Of a stretch of DNA of 64,000 nt, positions 7,164-14,662 are shown piece by piece (positions within the stretch are counted from its first letter, which is position 1; the number at the start of each line of letters is the position of its first letter). The DNA is taken from assembly GCA_033764095.1 (NCBI GenBank), contig JANRJF010000254.1, positions 1-64,000 on the forward strand, given 5' to 3'. A model generated the notes under the pieces. It saw nothing but the letters and a program-made list of their open reading frames with translations, was not told the DNA's origin and made no database searches. The position numbers and the translations under genes are program-made. This stretch comes from JBDTMT01 sp033764095 (lineage in GTDB: Bacteria > Desulfobacterota > Binatia > HRBIN30 > CADEER01).

Positions 7164-8657
7164 ATGCTGACCACCGAACGCCTGACCCATCACGCCGCGA
7201 CGCGCGGCGACCATCCGTTCATCCGTCACGAGGGACGCACCGTCACCTATGCCGAGCTCGACCGCCTGACCAATCAGGCGGCGCATGCGTTCCGTTCCTT
7301 GGGCGTCGCGAAGGGCGATCGCGTCACGCTCGGGTTGGGCAACTCGGTCGAGTACCTGGTCGCTGCCTTCGGCGCGCTGAAGGCGGGCGCCATCCTGCAC
7401 TCGATCAATCCCGGCCTCGGCGCCGCCGAGCTCGGCTACATCCTCGGCCATGCCGCGCCGCGCGTGCTGGTCGCCGACGCCGCCAGTCTCGAGGCGCTGC
7501 GCCCGCTGGCGCGCGATGCCGGCGCCACGCTCGGCGCCTTCGGCGCCGCCGCCGACGTCGGCCTCGACGATCTGGTGGCGCAGAGCCCGACCGCGCCGGT
7601 GCCGGTGGCGCTGAGCGCGGACGACGCCTCGACGCTGCTCTACACCTCCGGCACCACCGGCCGGCCGAAGGGGGTGCTGTTTCGCCACGGCAGCACCGGC
7701 GGCGCGGCGCGCCACTTTCTCGAGTTGCTCGGCATCAGCGGTGACGACACGCTGCTGGCGGTGACGCCGCTGTTCCACGGCAACGCCTGGGGCGCCGCGA
7801 CCACCGCGCTCGCCGCCGGGGCGACCATCGCCTTTCCCCGTGCCTTCAAGGCGTCGGCGTTCTGGCCGCTGGTGCACGAGGTGCAGGCGACGGTGCTGTA
7901 CACGCTCGGCACCATCCTGGCGATCCTGCTGCAGCAGGAGCCGAGCCCGCTCGAGCGCGACAATCCGCTGCGCGTCATCCTCGGGCTGGGCAGCGCGCCG
8001 ATCCGCGATCGGGTGATCGAGCGCTTCGGCGTGCAGGATGTCGCCGAGTGCTTCGGGTCGACCGACGCCGGCGTGGTGACGATGACGCCGCTCGGGGCGA
8101 CGCCGCGCCAGGGGTCGGCGGGGCCGGCGGTGCCGGGCGTGACGCTGCGCATCGTCGACGACGCCGGCGCGCCGCTGCCGCCGCGCCAGCCGGGCGAGAT
8201 CCTGGTCGAGTCGCCGCACCACATGGCCGAGTACTTCCGCGACCCGGAGCGCACCGCCACGGCGCTCGCCGGCGGCTGGTTCCACACCGGCGACCTCGGC
8301 TACCTCGACGAGGACGGCTGGCTGTACTTCGTCGATCGCAAGCGCGACGTCATCCGCCGCGGCGGCGAGAACATGTCGTCGGCGCTGATCGAGAAGACGC
8401 TCTGCCAGCACCCGGCGGTCGCCGAGGCGGCGGTGATCGGCGTGCCCGATCCGGTGCTCGGCCAGGAGGTCAAGGCGTTCATCGTCGCCAGGGCGCCGGT
8501 GACCACCGACGAGCTGCGCGCCTTCGCCGCCGCGCGCCTCGCCAAGTTCCAGGTGCCGCGGCTGTGGGAGTTCCGCGATTCGCTGCCCAAGACGCCGACG
8601 CAGCGGGTCGAGAAGTACAAACTGCGCGAGCAGTCCGACAAGCCGCTCCTGGGCTGA
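7164..8657 (+). CDS. Acyl-CoA synthetase, CaiC-like AMP-binding ligase
   Basis: 497 residues. The ANL-superfamily phosphate loop YTSGTTGRPKG lies near residues 155-166. Further on are FGSTDAG (A5-type motif), GGWFHTGDLGYLDEDGW, the hinge DRKRDVIRRGGENMSS, and a C-terminal lysine in PTQRVEKYKLR that normally catalyses adenylation. These enzymes join a carboxylic acid to CoA with ATP. The GGENMSS segment is typical of crotonobetaine/carnitine-type and medium-chain ligases. It is co-transcribed with the SDR upstream, and its stop is followed within 20 bp by a CCACAGAG palindrome. Confidence 0.9.
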   Translation: MLTTERLTHHAATRGDHPFIRHEGRTVTYAELDRLTNQAAHAFRSLGVAKGDRVTLGLGNSVEYLVAAFGALKAGAILHSINPGLGAAELGYILGHAAPRVLVADAASLEALRPLARDAGATLGAFGAAADVGLDDLVAQSPTAPVPVALSADDASTLLYTSGTTGRPKGVLFRHGSTGGAARHFLELLGISGDDTLLAVTPLFHGNAWGAATTALAAGATIAFPRAFKASAFWPLVHEVQATVLYTLGTILAILLQQEPSPLERDNPLRVILGLGSAPIRDRVIERFGVQDVAECFGSTDAGVVTMTPLGATPRQGSAGPAVPGVTLRIVDDAGAPLPPRQPGEILVESPHHMAEYFRDPERTATALAGGWFHTGDLGYLDEDGWLYFVDRKRDVIRRGGENMSSALIEKTLCQHPAVAEAAVIGVPDPVLGQEVKAFIVARAPVTTDELRAFAAARLAKFQVPRLWEFRDSLPKTPTQRVEKYKLREQSDKPLLG

Positions 8658-8675
8658 GGAGAAGAAAAAGCTTAG

Positions 8676-8790
8676 CCACAGAGGAACACAGAGAAACACA
8701 GGTAAGAGCGGCGGTGGGCGTACGAGGAAACCGCAGTCTTTCAGGCAAGCTCCTCCGCTTCTATCTGCGTTGCTCTGTGTTCATCTGTGG
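8676..8790. repeat. CCACAGAG-type palindromic element, copy 2
   Basis: Left arm starting CCACAGAGGAACACAGAG and right arm ending CTCTGTGTTCATCTGTGG are inverted complements with an imperfect middle. Weaker complementarity (GCTGAGAAG-like ends) extends outward from the ligase stop to the acyl-CoA dehydrogenase stop. It therefore fills the whole gap between two convergent genes, where it could act as a bidirectional transcription end. Confidence 0.85.
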
Positions 8791-8804
8791 CCAATCTTCG
8801 CTTC

Positions 8805-9956
8805 TCAGCGCGGCAGCCCGAGGATGCGCTGCGCGACGACGTTGCGCTGGATCTCGCTGGTGCCGCCCATGATCGTCTCGGAGCGCGAGTAGAGGTAGTC
8901 GCGGCCGCGCGGGCTCTCGAGCAGCATCTGCGGGCCGAGCATGCCCATCGCGGCTTCCTGCAGGCGCTGATCGGTCTCGCTGCCGATGATCTTCTCCAGC
9001 GAGCTCTCCGGGCCGGGGTGGCCGGTGCGCAGGATCTGCGTGAGGCTGCGGTAGCCCATCAGCTTGAGCAGCTCGACCTCCATGTAGGACTGCGCCAGCT
9101 TCTGCCGCACCAGCGGATCGCCGAGCCCTTTGCCGCGGCGCATGGCGCCGACCAGCTCGTTGAAGCTGCGGCGGATCTTGCGCTGGAAGGTGAAGGTCCA
9201 CACCGGGCCGCGCTCGTGCTGCAGGATGCCCATGGCGATCTGCCAGCCGGCGCCGGGCGGGCCGACCATCAGGTCGGCCGGCACCCGCACGTCCTCGAAG
9301 AACACCTCGCAGAACTCCGCTTCGCCGGTCGCCTGGGTGAGCGGGCGGACGCTGATGCCGGGCGACCGCATGTCGACCAGCAGCAGGCTGATGCCCTTGT
9401 GCTTCGGCTGCTCCATCTCGGTGCGGCAGAGCAGGAAGCACCAGTCGGCGACCTCGGCGTGGCTGGTCCACACCTTCTGGCCGTTGACGACGTAATGGTC
9501 GCCCTGGCGCTCGCCGCGGCAGCGCAGGCCGCCGAGGTCGGAGCCGGCGCCGGGCTCGGAGAAGCCCTGGCACCACCAGTCCTCGCCCGACAGCAGGCGC
9601 CGCAGGAAGCGCTCCTTCTGCGCCGGCGTGCTGTGGCGCAGCAGCGCCTGGCCGATCATGTCGACGTTGGCGCTGCCGGGCGGGTAGGGGGCGCCGGCGC
9701 GATCGAGCTCCTCCTCGAACAGCCAGCGCTCGATCACCGTCGCGCCGCGGCCGCCGTGCTCGCGCGGCCAGGAGATGGCGATCCAGCCGCCGTCGTAGAG
9801 TTTGCGCTGCCACTCGCGCGCGATCTCGCGCCACATCGGGTCGTCACTGCGCGTCCAGCAGTGGTCGCGCCGCCAGGCGGCGGGCACGTTGGCGGCCAGC
9901 CACGCGCGCGCCTCGGCGGCGAAGGCGAGCTCGCGCTCGGAGAAGGTGAAATCCAT
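8805..9956 (-). CDS. Acyl-CoA dehydrogenase
   Basis: 383 residues from ATG 9956. The open frame continues upstream, but MDFTFSEREL is the standard N-terminus of this family. FAD/substrate motifs: WCQGFSEPGAGSDL (near 127-140), VVNGQKVWTSHAEVADW, and the C-terminal YSRSETIMGGTSEIQRNVVAQRIL. The protein belongs to the long-chain/FadE17-26-like group often seen in steroid and terpenoid catabolism rather than the short-chain type. It probably introduces the alpha-beta double bond in an acyl-CoA made by the neighbouring ligase or CoA-transferase. The palindrome at 9972-9985 lies 15 bp upstream of the start, so it likely belongs to the same regulon as the LLM oxidoreductase and SDR operon. Confidence 0.92.
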   Translation of the reverse strand: MDFTFSERELAFAAEARAWLAANVPAAWRRDHCWTRSDDPMWREIAREWQRKLYDGGWIAISWPREHGGRGATVIERWLFEEELDRAGAPYPPGSANVDMIGQALLRHSTPAQKERFLRRLLSGEDWWCQGFSEPGAGSDLGGLRCRGERQGDHYVVNGQKVWTSHAEVADWCFLLCRTEMEQPKHKGISLLLVDMRSPGISVRPLTQATGEAEFCEVFFEDVRVPADLMVGPPGAGWQIAMGILQHERGPVWTFTFQRKIRRSFNELVGAMRRGKGLGDPLVRQKLAQSYMEVELLKLMGYRSLTQILRTGHPGPESSLEKIIGSETDQRLQEAAMGMLGPQMLLESPRGRDYLYSRSETIMGGTSEIQRNVVAQRILGLPR

Positions 9957-9971
9957 AGCCGCGATCCCTAG

Positions 9972-9985
9972 CAAACGGGCGTTTG
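9972..9985. promoter_or_regulatory. PsrA-like operator, site 3
   Basis: CAAACGGGCGTTTG has the same 6-bp half-sites and 2-bp spacer as the sites at 1847 and 6357. It sits 15 bp upstream of the acyl-CoA dehydrogenase ATG on the minus strand and 134 bp from the divergent secreted hydrolase gene. Confidence 0.65.
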
Positions 9986-10119
9986 GCGGCGCCAGCCGGG
10001 CGGCGCGCCGCGCCTTTGGCGCGGCGCGATCGACGGCTCGGCGCGGCGATCGACCGCTGGCCGCGCCAGTCGGCAAAATCCCTTGCCTTCGACGCGCGGC
10101 CCAGGGGATGGTTTTGCGC

Positions 10120-11484
10120 ATGCGCCGTACTGCTCTGTGGCTGTTGGGCTCGCTCCTGGTGCTATTGCCACTCGCCGCGGCGCACGCCGTCGATGACTGC
10201 CGCAGCGGCGAGTCCGGGCTGGCCGATCGGCGCGCGCTGGCGGCACTGCGCGACGCCACCGACCTCGCCTGTCCCTGCGACGGGTTCAGCAGCGGTCGCG
10301 GCCGCGCCCAGTACCAGCGCTGCGCCCGCGAGCAGATCCGCGCCGCGCTGGACGCCGGCAGCCTGCGCCGCGAGTGTCTGCGCACCGCACGGCTCGACGC
10401 GCGTGGCGCGGTGTGCGGCACCAACCGCATCGCCTGCGGCGGCGCCGACGCGAGCTTCGATCAGAGCTGCCGCCTCGCCGCGCCGAGCGGGCGCAATGCC
10501 TGCGGCAACGCGTCGCGCTTCAGTGAGACGGCCTGCGGCGCGCAGACGCACTGCAGCGACGTCGCCACCTGGACGGCCGGCACCTGCATCGATCCGCGCG
10601 CAGCCGGTCCCTACGGCATCGGCGTGCGCACGCTGCGCCTGGTGAAGGAATCGGCCGTCTCGCCGGGCACCGAGCGCGTGCTCGACACGCAGGTCTGGTA
10701 TCCGACCGCTGCCGGCGCCGGGCCGGTCGACGAGACGCTGGCGGGCGTGATCGACGCGCCGCTGACCGGCGCCGGCGCGCCGTATCCGCTGCTGCTGTTC
10801 TCACACGGCTCGTGCGGCTATCCGCTGCAGTCCACCTTCCTGCTGCCGCTGCTCGCCTCGTACGGCTACGTCATCGCCGCGCCGCCGCATCCAGGCAACA
10901 CGCTCTACGAGTTCCCCAACTGCGGCACCCCAGCGGCACAGGTGCCGTCGGCCACCGAGCGGCCCGCCGACGTGCGCTTCGTGCTCGATCAGATGCTCGC
11001 CGCCACCCTCGACGCGAGCTCGCCGTTCTTCGGCGCGATCGACGCCGAGCGCGTCGGCATGTCGGGGCACTCGTTCGGCGGCCTGACCACCTACCTGGTG
11101 GCGGCGCAGGACAGCCGCATCAAGGTCGCCATCCCGATGGCTCCGGCGGTGCTCGGCATGCCGCGCCTGACCATGCCGTCGCTCACCATGATCGGGCAGA
11201 TCGACGCGCGCGTGAACGTGCCGAACGTGCGCACCGCCTACGCCGACGCGGCGCCGCCGAAAGTGCTGGTCGAGATCGAGCACGCCGGCCACTACGCGTT
11301 CTCGAACCTGTGCTTCCCCAGCCCCGACTGCAATCCGCCGGCGACGCTGACCCAGGACGAGGCACACGCGCTGGTGCAGCGCTACGTGCTGCCGTTCCTC
11401 GAGCGCTACCTGCGCGGCGACGAATCGGCCGACGCGTTCTTCGGCGATCCGCCGCCGGGCGTGGTGCTGGCGCAGGAGCGCTGA
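10120..11484 (+). CDS. Secreted alpha/beta-hydrolase (PAF-acetylhydrolase/dienelactone hydrolase-like)
   Basis: 454 residues from ATG 10120, chosen over ATG 10108 because AGGGG lies about 13 bp upstream of it. Residues 1-26 (RRTALWLLGSLLVLLPLAAAHA) are a signal peptide. A cysteine-rich segment follows (about 30-165, with pairs such as CPC, CGTN, CGNA, CSD), then an alpha/beta-hydrolase domain: LLLFSHGSCGYP oxyanion strand, nucleophile elbow GHSFGG (near 316-321) and a late HAGHY histidine. The domain resembles platelet-activating-factor acetylhydrolase-type esterases. It is probably periplasmic or exported and disulfide-rich. The Cys-rich N-terminal region is not one I recognise. Confidence 0.75.
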   Translation: MRRTALWLLGSLLVLLPLAAAHAVDDCRSGESGLADRRALAALRDATDLACPCDGFSSGRGRAQYQRCAREQIRAALDAGSLRRECLRTARLDARGAVCGTNRIACGGADASFDQSCRLAAPSGRNACGNASRFSETACGAQTHCSDVATWTAGTCIDPRAAGPYGIGVRTLRLVKESAVSPGTERVLDTQVWYPTAAGAGPVDETLAGVIDAPLTGAGAPYPLLLFSHGSCGYPLQSTFLLPLLASYGYVIAAPPHPGNTLYEFPNCGTPAAQVPSATERPADVRFVLDQMLAATLDASSPFFGAIDAERVGMSGHSFGGLTTYLVAAQDSRIKVAIPMAPAVLGMPRLTMPSLTMIGQIDARVNVPNVRTAYADAAPPKVLVEIEHAGHYAFSNLCFPSPDCNPPATLTQDEAHALVQRYVLPFLERYLRGDESADAFFGDPPPGVVLAQER

Positions 11485-11512
11485 ACGCCGCCCGGCGCTG
11501 CGGCGCTGCCGC

Positions 11513-11905
11513 TCACCAGAAGGGGCCCCACATGCCCCAGTCCATCGCGGCGTCCTCGTTCATCTCCGCCGCGTTCATCTGCTCCTGGGCGATCTTCTGC
11601 TGAATGGCGAGCTGCTGGTAGCGCGAGTAGGCGGCCTGGTCGCCGACGTAGAGGCACTGGCAGAACTCGGCGTCGGCGAAGAAGTAGATGAGCTCGCCGT
11701 CCTTGCTCTTGCTGCGCAGCTTGCGCTGCGGCAGCAGCTTGAGCTTCTCCATCTTCGCGGCGGTGTCGGCCGGGCGGGCCTGGAAGCCGGCGGCGGCCAG
11801 GGTCGATTCGACCTGGTGTGCCTCTTCCCTGTGGATGTACGTGCAGCCGCCGAGCAGCAGCAGGGCGGCGACGGCGACGGAGCTCCAGGCGGCGAGTGTG
11901 CGCAT
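11513..11905 (-). CDS. Small lipoprotein of unknown function
   Basis: 130 residues from ATG 11905; a GTG five codons upstream is also possible. The N-terminus is a lipoprotein signal ending LLLLGGC, so C21 would be lipidated and the protein anchored to a membrane. The mature part has a basic KLKLLPQRKLRSKSK stretch, a YFFADAEFCQCLYVG core and an Ala/Gln/Met-rich tail ending WGMWGPFW. It resembles the short 'YXWGXW' type lipoproteins seen in several proteobacteria but I cannot name the family. It is convergent with the hydrolase (28-bp gap) and divergent from the NFACT-R gene. Confidence 0.7.
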   Translation of the reverse strand: MRTLAAWSSVAVAALLLLGGCTYIHREEAHQVESTLAAAGFQARPADTAAKMEKLKLLPQRKLRSKSKDGELIYFFADAEFCQCLYVGDQAAYSRYQQLAIQQKIAQEQMNAAEMNEDAAMDWGMWGPFW

Positions 11906-11981
11906 GCGCGTTCTTCGCACGGGCGGCGGCGCCGATTCAACGTCGATTGCCGCGGTCGAGCCGGATCAATATGGGGGCCGG

Positions 11982-12404
11982 ATGGCACAACGTGGCGCGC
12001 CGCCGGGGCCGACCGATCGCGACGCCGGCGTCTGGCAGGGACGAGCGGTGGCGCGGCGCTTCGTCTCGCCGGACGGCTTCGTCGTGCTGGTCGGCAGGAC
12101 CGCCGAGGACAACGACGTGCTGAGCCTGAAGCTCGGCGCGCCGCGCGATTTCTGGCTGCACGTCGCCGCCGACTCGGGCTCGCACGTCGTGGTGCGCAAT
12201 CCGGACAGCCTCGCCAGCCTGCCGCGCGACACGGTGCAGTTCGCCGCCGGCCTGGCGGCCGGTTACTCGAAGCTGCGCGCCGGCGGTCGCGTCGCCGTGC
12301 ACCTCTGCACCTGTGCCGACGTCAGCAAGCCGCGCGGGCTGCCGGCCGGGAAGGTGCACATCGAGCGCTACAAGACGGTGCACGCGGCGCCGCGCCGGGA
12401 GTAG
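11982..12404 (+). CDS. Stand-alone NFACT-R (DUF814) domain protein
   Basis: 140 residues. The whole protein corresponds to the RNA-binding NFACT-R domain found at the C-terminus of RqcH/FbpA/NEMF: RRFVSPDGFVVLVGRTAEDN, then DVLSLKLGAPRDFWLHVAAD, GSHVVVRNP, AAGLAAGYSKLR and VSKPRGLPAGKVHIERYK. The N-terminal NFACT-N and coiled-coil parts of RqcH are absent, so it cannot build alanine tails in the usual way. Single-domain copies occur in many bacteria and are presumed to bind tRNA or the ribosome. The start is the in-frame ATG at 11982. A CCACAGAG palindrome begins 4 bp after the stop. Confidence 0.85.
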   Translation: MAQRGAPPGPTDRDAGVWQGRAVARRFVSPDGFVVLVGRTAEDNDVLSLKLGAPRDFWLHVAADSGSHVVVRNPDSLASLPRDTVQFAAGLAAGYSKLRAGGRVAVHLCTCADVSKPRGLPAGKVHIERYKTVHAAPRRE

Positions 12405-12407
12405 GAC

Positions 12408-12513
12408 TCACCACAGAGACACAGAGGCACGGAGAAGACTTCAGAAGAACTAAAGCAAGATCTTTGTCTTAGTCCTCCGAGCTGCTCTCCGTGCCTCTGT
12501 GCCTCTGTGGTGA
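12408..12513. repeat. CCACAGAG-type palindromic element, copy 3 (nearly perfect)
   Basis: A 106-bp palindrome centred on AGATCT (12458-12463). Both outer ends read TCACCACAGAG inward on their own strand, continuing CACAGAGGCACGGAG. It lies between the convergent NFACT-R and queG genes. The last 15 or so codons of queG and its TAA stop (12469-12471) are inside the element, so the repeat has invaded the gene end. Confidence 0.9.
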
Positions 12514-13455
12514 ATTCCCGCGGTTCGCGATCACCTGCGCCGCGTTGCGCGCCAGGCCCGCCTGCCCGGGGCGCTCGAAGGCGGTGTCGGCGTAGCGGGC
12601 GGCGAAGGTGGCGTCGTCGAGCTGGCGCAGCTCGTCGAGGTCGGGCGCAACCAGCTCGGGGCGCGGCGCGAAGCGCGGCTCGCGGGTCGGCGCAGCGAAC
12701 TTCTCGTTCCACGGGCAGACGTCCTGGCAGACGTCGCAGCCGAACAGCCACTCGCCGAGCCGCGCGCCGTCGTCGGCACTGAACGGGCCGCGCCGTTCGA
12801 TCGTCAGGTAGGAGATGCAGCGCCGCGCATCGAGCTGGCGCGCGGCGGCGAAGGCGTCGGTCGGGCAGGCGTCGAGGCAGGCGCGGCAGCTGCCGCAGTG
12901 GTCGGTCGGAAACGGCGCGTCCATCGCCAGTTCGAGATCGGTGAGCACTGCCCCGATGAAGGTGAACGAGCCGAGGCGCGGATGGATCAGCATGGTGTTC
13001 TTCGCCAGCCAGCCGAGGCCGGCGCGCTGCGCCAGGGCGCGCTCGGGCACCGGGCCGGCGTCGACGTAGGCGCGCGTTGCCGCGGGCGTCGCGCCGAGCC
13101 GCAGCAACGCGTCGCGGAGCACCGCGAGCTTGTCGCCGACGACGCGGTGGTAGTCCTCGCCCCAGGCGTACTGTGCCACCCGCGCCGCGCCAGCCGAGGC
13201 CGGCGGCGGATGCCGGTAGCTGAGCAGCACGACCACGGCGCGCTGCGCGCCGACGACGATGCGCGCCGGTGCCGTGCGGCGCGCTGCCTGGCGGGGCAGG
13301 TAGGCCATGGTCGCGGCGTAGCCGGCGTCGAGCCAGCGGCGCAGGGCGCCGTCGCTGAACGGCGCCAGGTCGCAGATGCCGGCCGCCTCGAAGCCGAGCT
13401 CGAGGGCCGCCGACTTGGCGGCCGCGGCCAGCGCCTGCGGGTTTCTTGTTCGCAT
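12469..13455 (-). CDS. queG: Epoxyqueuosine reductase QueG
   Basis: 328 residues from ATG 13455. QueG is a cobalamin and two-[4Fe-4S] cytoplasmic enzyme that reduces epoxyqueuosine to queuosine in tRNA. Visible are YVDAGPVPERA with the catalytic aspartate (D132), the AQRAGLGWLAKNTMLIHPRLG family block (142-162), ferredoxin cluster CxxCxxCxxxC (C187, C190, C193, C197) and the second set C213 and C240-C243-C247 (GCDVCQDVCPWN). The C-terminal tail GNSPQRHRGTESSSED (313-328) is encoded by the palindromic repeat and is not part of the enzyme core. It is divergent from the hydrolase at 13498 across 42 bp. Confidence 0.95.
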   Translation of the reverse strand: MRTRNPQALAAAAKSAALELGFEAAGICDLAPFSDGALRRWLDAGYAATMAYLPRQAARRTAPARIVVGAQRAVVVLLSYRHPPPASAGAARVAQYAWGEDYHRVVGDKLAVLRDALLRLGATPAATRAYVDAGPVPERALAQRAGLGWLAKNTMLIHPRLGSFTFIGAVLTDLELAMDAPFPTDHCGSCRACLDACPTDAFAAARQLDARRCISYLTIERRGPFSADDGARLGEWLFGCDVCQDVCPWNEKFAAPTREPRFAPRPELVAPDLDELRQLDDATFAARYADTAFERPGQAGLARNAAQVIANRGNSPQRHRGTESSSED

Positions 13456-13497
13456 CCAGCCGGTATGTTCTACCCGCCCAGCGGAGAAGGGAAGTCG

Positions 13498-14283
13498 ATG
13501 CCCGACGTGCGCTTCGGAGATCTCGATCTGTACTACGAGCTGGTGGACTGCTCCGAGCCGTGGCGGCCGGGGCGGCCGCCGCTGGTGCTGCTGCACGGGC
13601 TCGGCACCGACCGCCGCATCTGGCTCTACCAGGTGCCGGCGTTCTGCGCGCGCATGCCGGTGCTGGCGGTCGACCTGCGCGGCCATGGCCGCAGCGGTGC
13701 GCCGGCGGGCGAGTGGACGATCGCCGACATGGCGCGGGACGTCGTCCGCCTGCTGCGCCACCTCGGCGCCGAGCGGGCGCACCTGGTCGGCCTGTCGATG
13801 GGCGGCATGGTGGCGCAGCAGTTCGCCCTCGACTACCCGTACGCCACCGCCTCGCTGACCCTGGTCGACACCGCCGCGCACGTCCCGCCGGAGGCGGCGC
13901 AGGCGTCGCTGCGCTACATGGAAGCCAATGCGATGAAGGACATCGCCGCGACGCGCATCACCACCGCGTTGTCGGAGGCGGTCGATCCCGCCCTGCTGCG
14001 CCACTTCATCGAGCAGGTGGCGTTGAACGACAAGGACCGCTACCTGCGCGCGGCGCGCGCGGTGTTCGGCTTCGACGCGCGCGCCCGGCTCGGCGAGATC
14101 GCCGCGCCGACCCTGGTGGTGCTCGGCGAGGCCGACCGCACCTTCCAGCCCGAGTGGATGACGGCGCTCGCCACCGCAATCCGCGGCGCGCGCCTGCAGC
14201 GCCTCGCCGGCGCCGGCCATCTGAGCAACCTGGAACAGCCACAGGCATTCAACCGTGCGTTGATGGAGTTCCTCGGGCTCTGA
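13498..14283 (+). CDS. Alpha/beta-fold hydrolase (3-oxoadipate enol-lactonase-like)
   Basis: 261 residues from ATG 13498, with GGAGAAGG about 9 bp upstream. Alpha/beta-hydrolase features: VLLHGLGTDRRIW oxyanion region (30-42), DLRGHGRS (59-66), nucleophile S100 in VGLSMGG, D213 in VLGEADRTF and H241 in GAGHLSN, a full catalytic triad. Overall layout and length match PcaD-like lactonases and related esterases. No signal peptide, so cytoplasmic. It begins a plus-strand unit with the FUN14 gene 10 bp downstream. Substrate unknown. Confidence 0.88.
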   Translation: MPDVRFGDLDLYYELVDCSEPWRPGRPPLVLLHGLGTDRRIWLYQVPAFCARMPVLAVDLRGHGRSGAPAGEWTIADMARDVVRLLRHLGAERAHLVGLSMGGMVAQQFALDYPYATASLTLVDTAAHVPPEAAQASLRYMEANAMKDIAATRITTALSEAVDPALLRHFIEQVALNDKDRYLRAARAVFGFDARARLGEIAAPTLVVLGEADRTFQPEWMTALATAIRGARLQRLAGAGHLSNLEQPQAFNRALMEFLGL

Positions 14284-14293
14284 GCGCGCGTCG

Positions 14294-14617
14294 ATGGACG
14301 TCTCCGCCCTGCTCGCCAAGCTCGGACCCGACCTCGGCTTCGGCGGCGTCGCCGGTGCGGTGGTCGGCTACACCGCCAAGAAGGTCACCAAGCTGGTGGC
14401 GCTGGCGCTCGGCCTGGTGTTCATCGTCATCCAGGCGCTGGTCTACCTGAACTACGTCTCGGTGAACTGGGCGGCGGTGCAGTCCGGCGCCGAGCACCTG
14501 TGGAGCGACGCGCAGGGCGTCACCCTCGCCGACCGCGCCTGGGCGATCGTCAGCGCCAACCTGCCGTTCGGCGCCGCCTTTGCCGCCGGATTCGCCCTGG
14601 GGTTCAAGCTCGGCTGA
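14294..14617 (+). CDS. FUN14-family membrane protein
   Basis: 107 residues. The pattern GFGGVAGAVVGYTAKKVTKLVALALGLVF is the signature of the FUN14 family, with a glycine-rich first membrane segment and the conserved YxxKK turn. A second hydrophobic stretch ends in NYVSVNW. A third occurs near the C-terminus (FGAAFAAGFALGFKLG). Bacterial and archaeal FUN14 proteins are small inner-membrane proteins without an assigned function; the eukaryotic FUNDC1 relative is a mitophagy receptor. It lies 10 bp after the hydrolase and 45 bp before the peptidase, so the three may be one operon. Confidence 0.85.
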   Translation: MDVSALLAKLGPDLGFGGVAGAVVGYTAKKVTKLVALALGLVFIVIQALVYLNYVSVNWAAVQSGAEHLWSDAQGVTLADRAWAIVSANLPFGAAFAAGFALGFKLG

Positions 14618-14662
14618 GGCCGTCGGCCGACCGCACCCCGCACAGACGGAAAGACGAGAGAC

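Noticed and set aside
9802..10119. Longer N-terminus for the secreted hydrolase
   Set aside because: The frame upstream of 10108 is antisense to the acyl-CoA dehydrogenase start and would bury the signal peptide.
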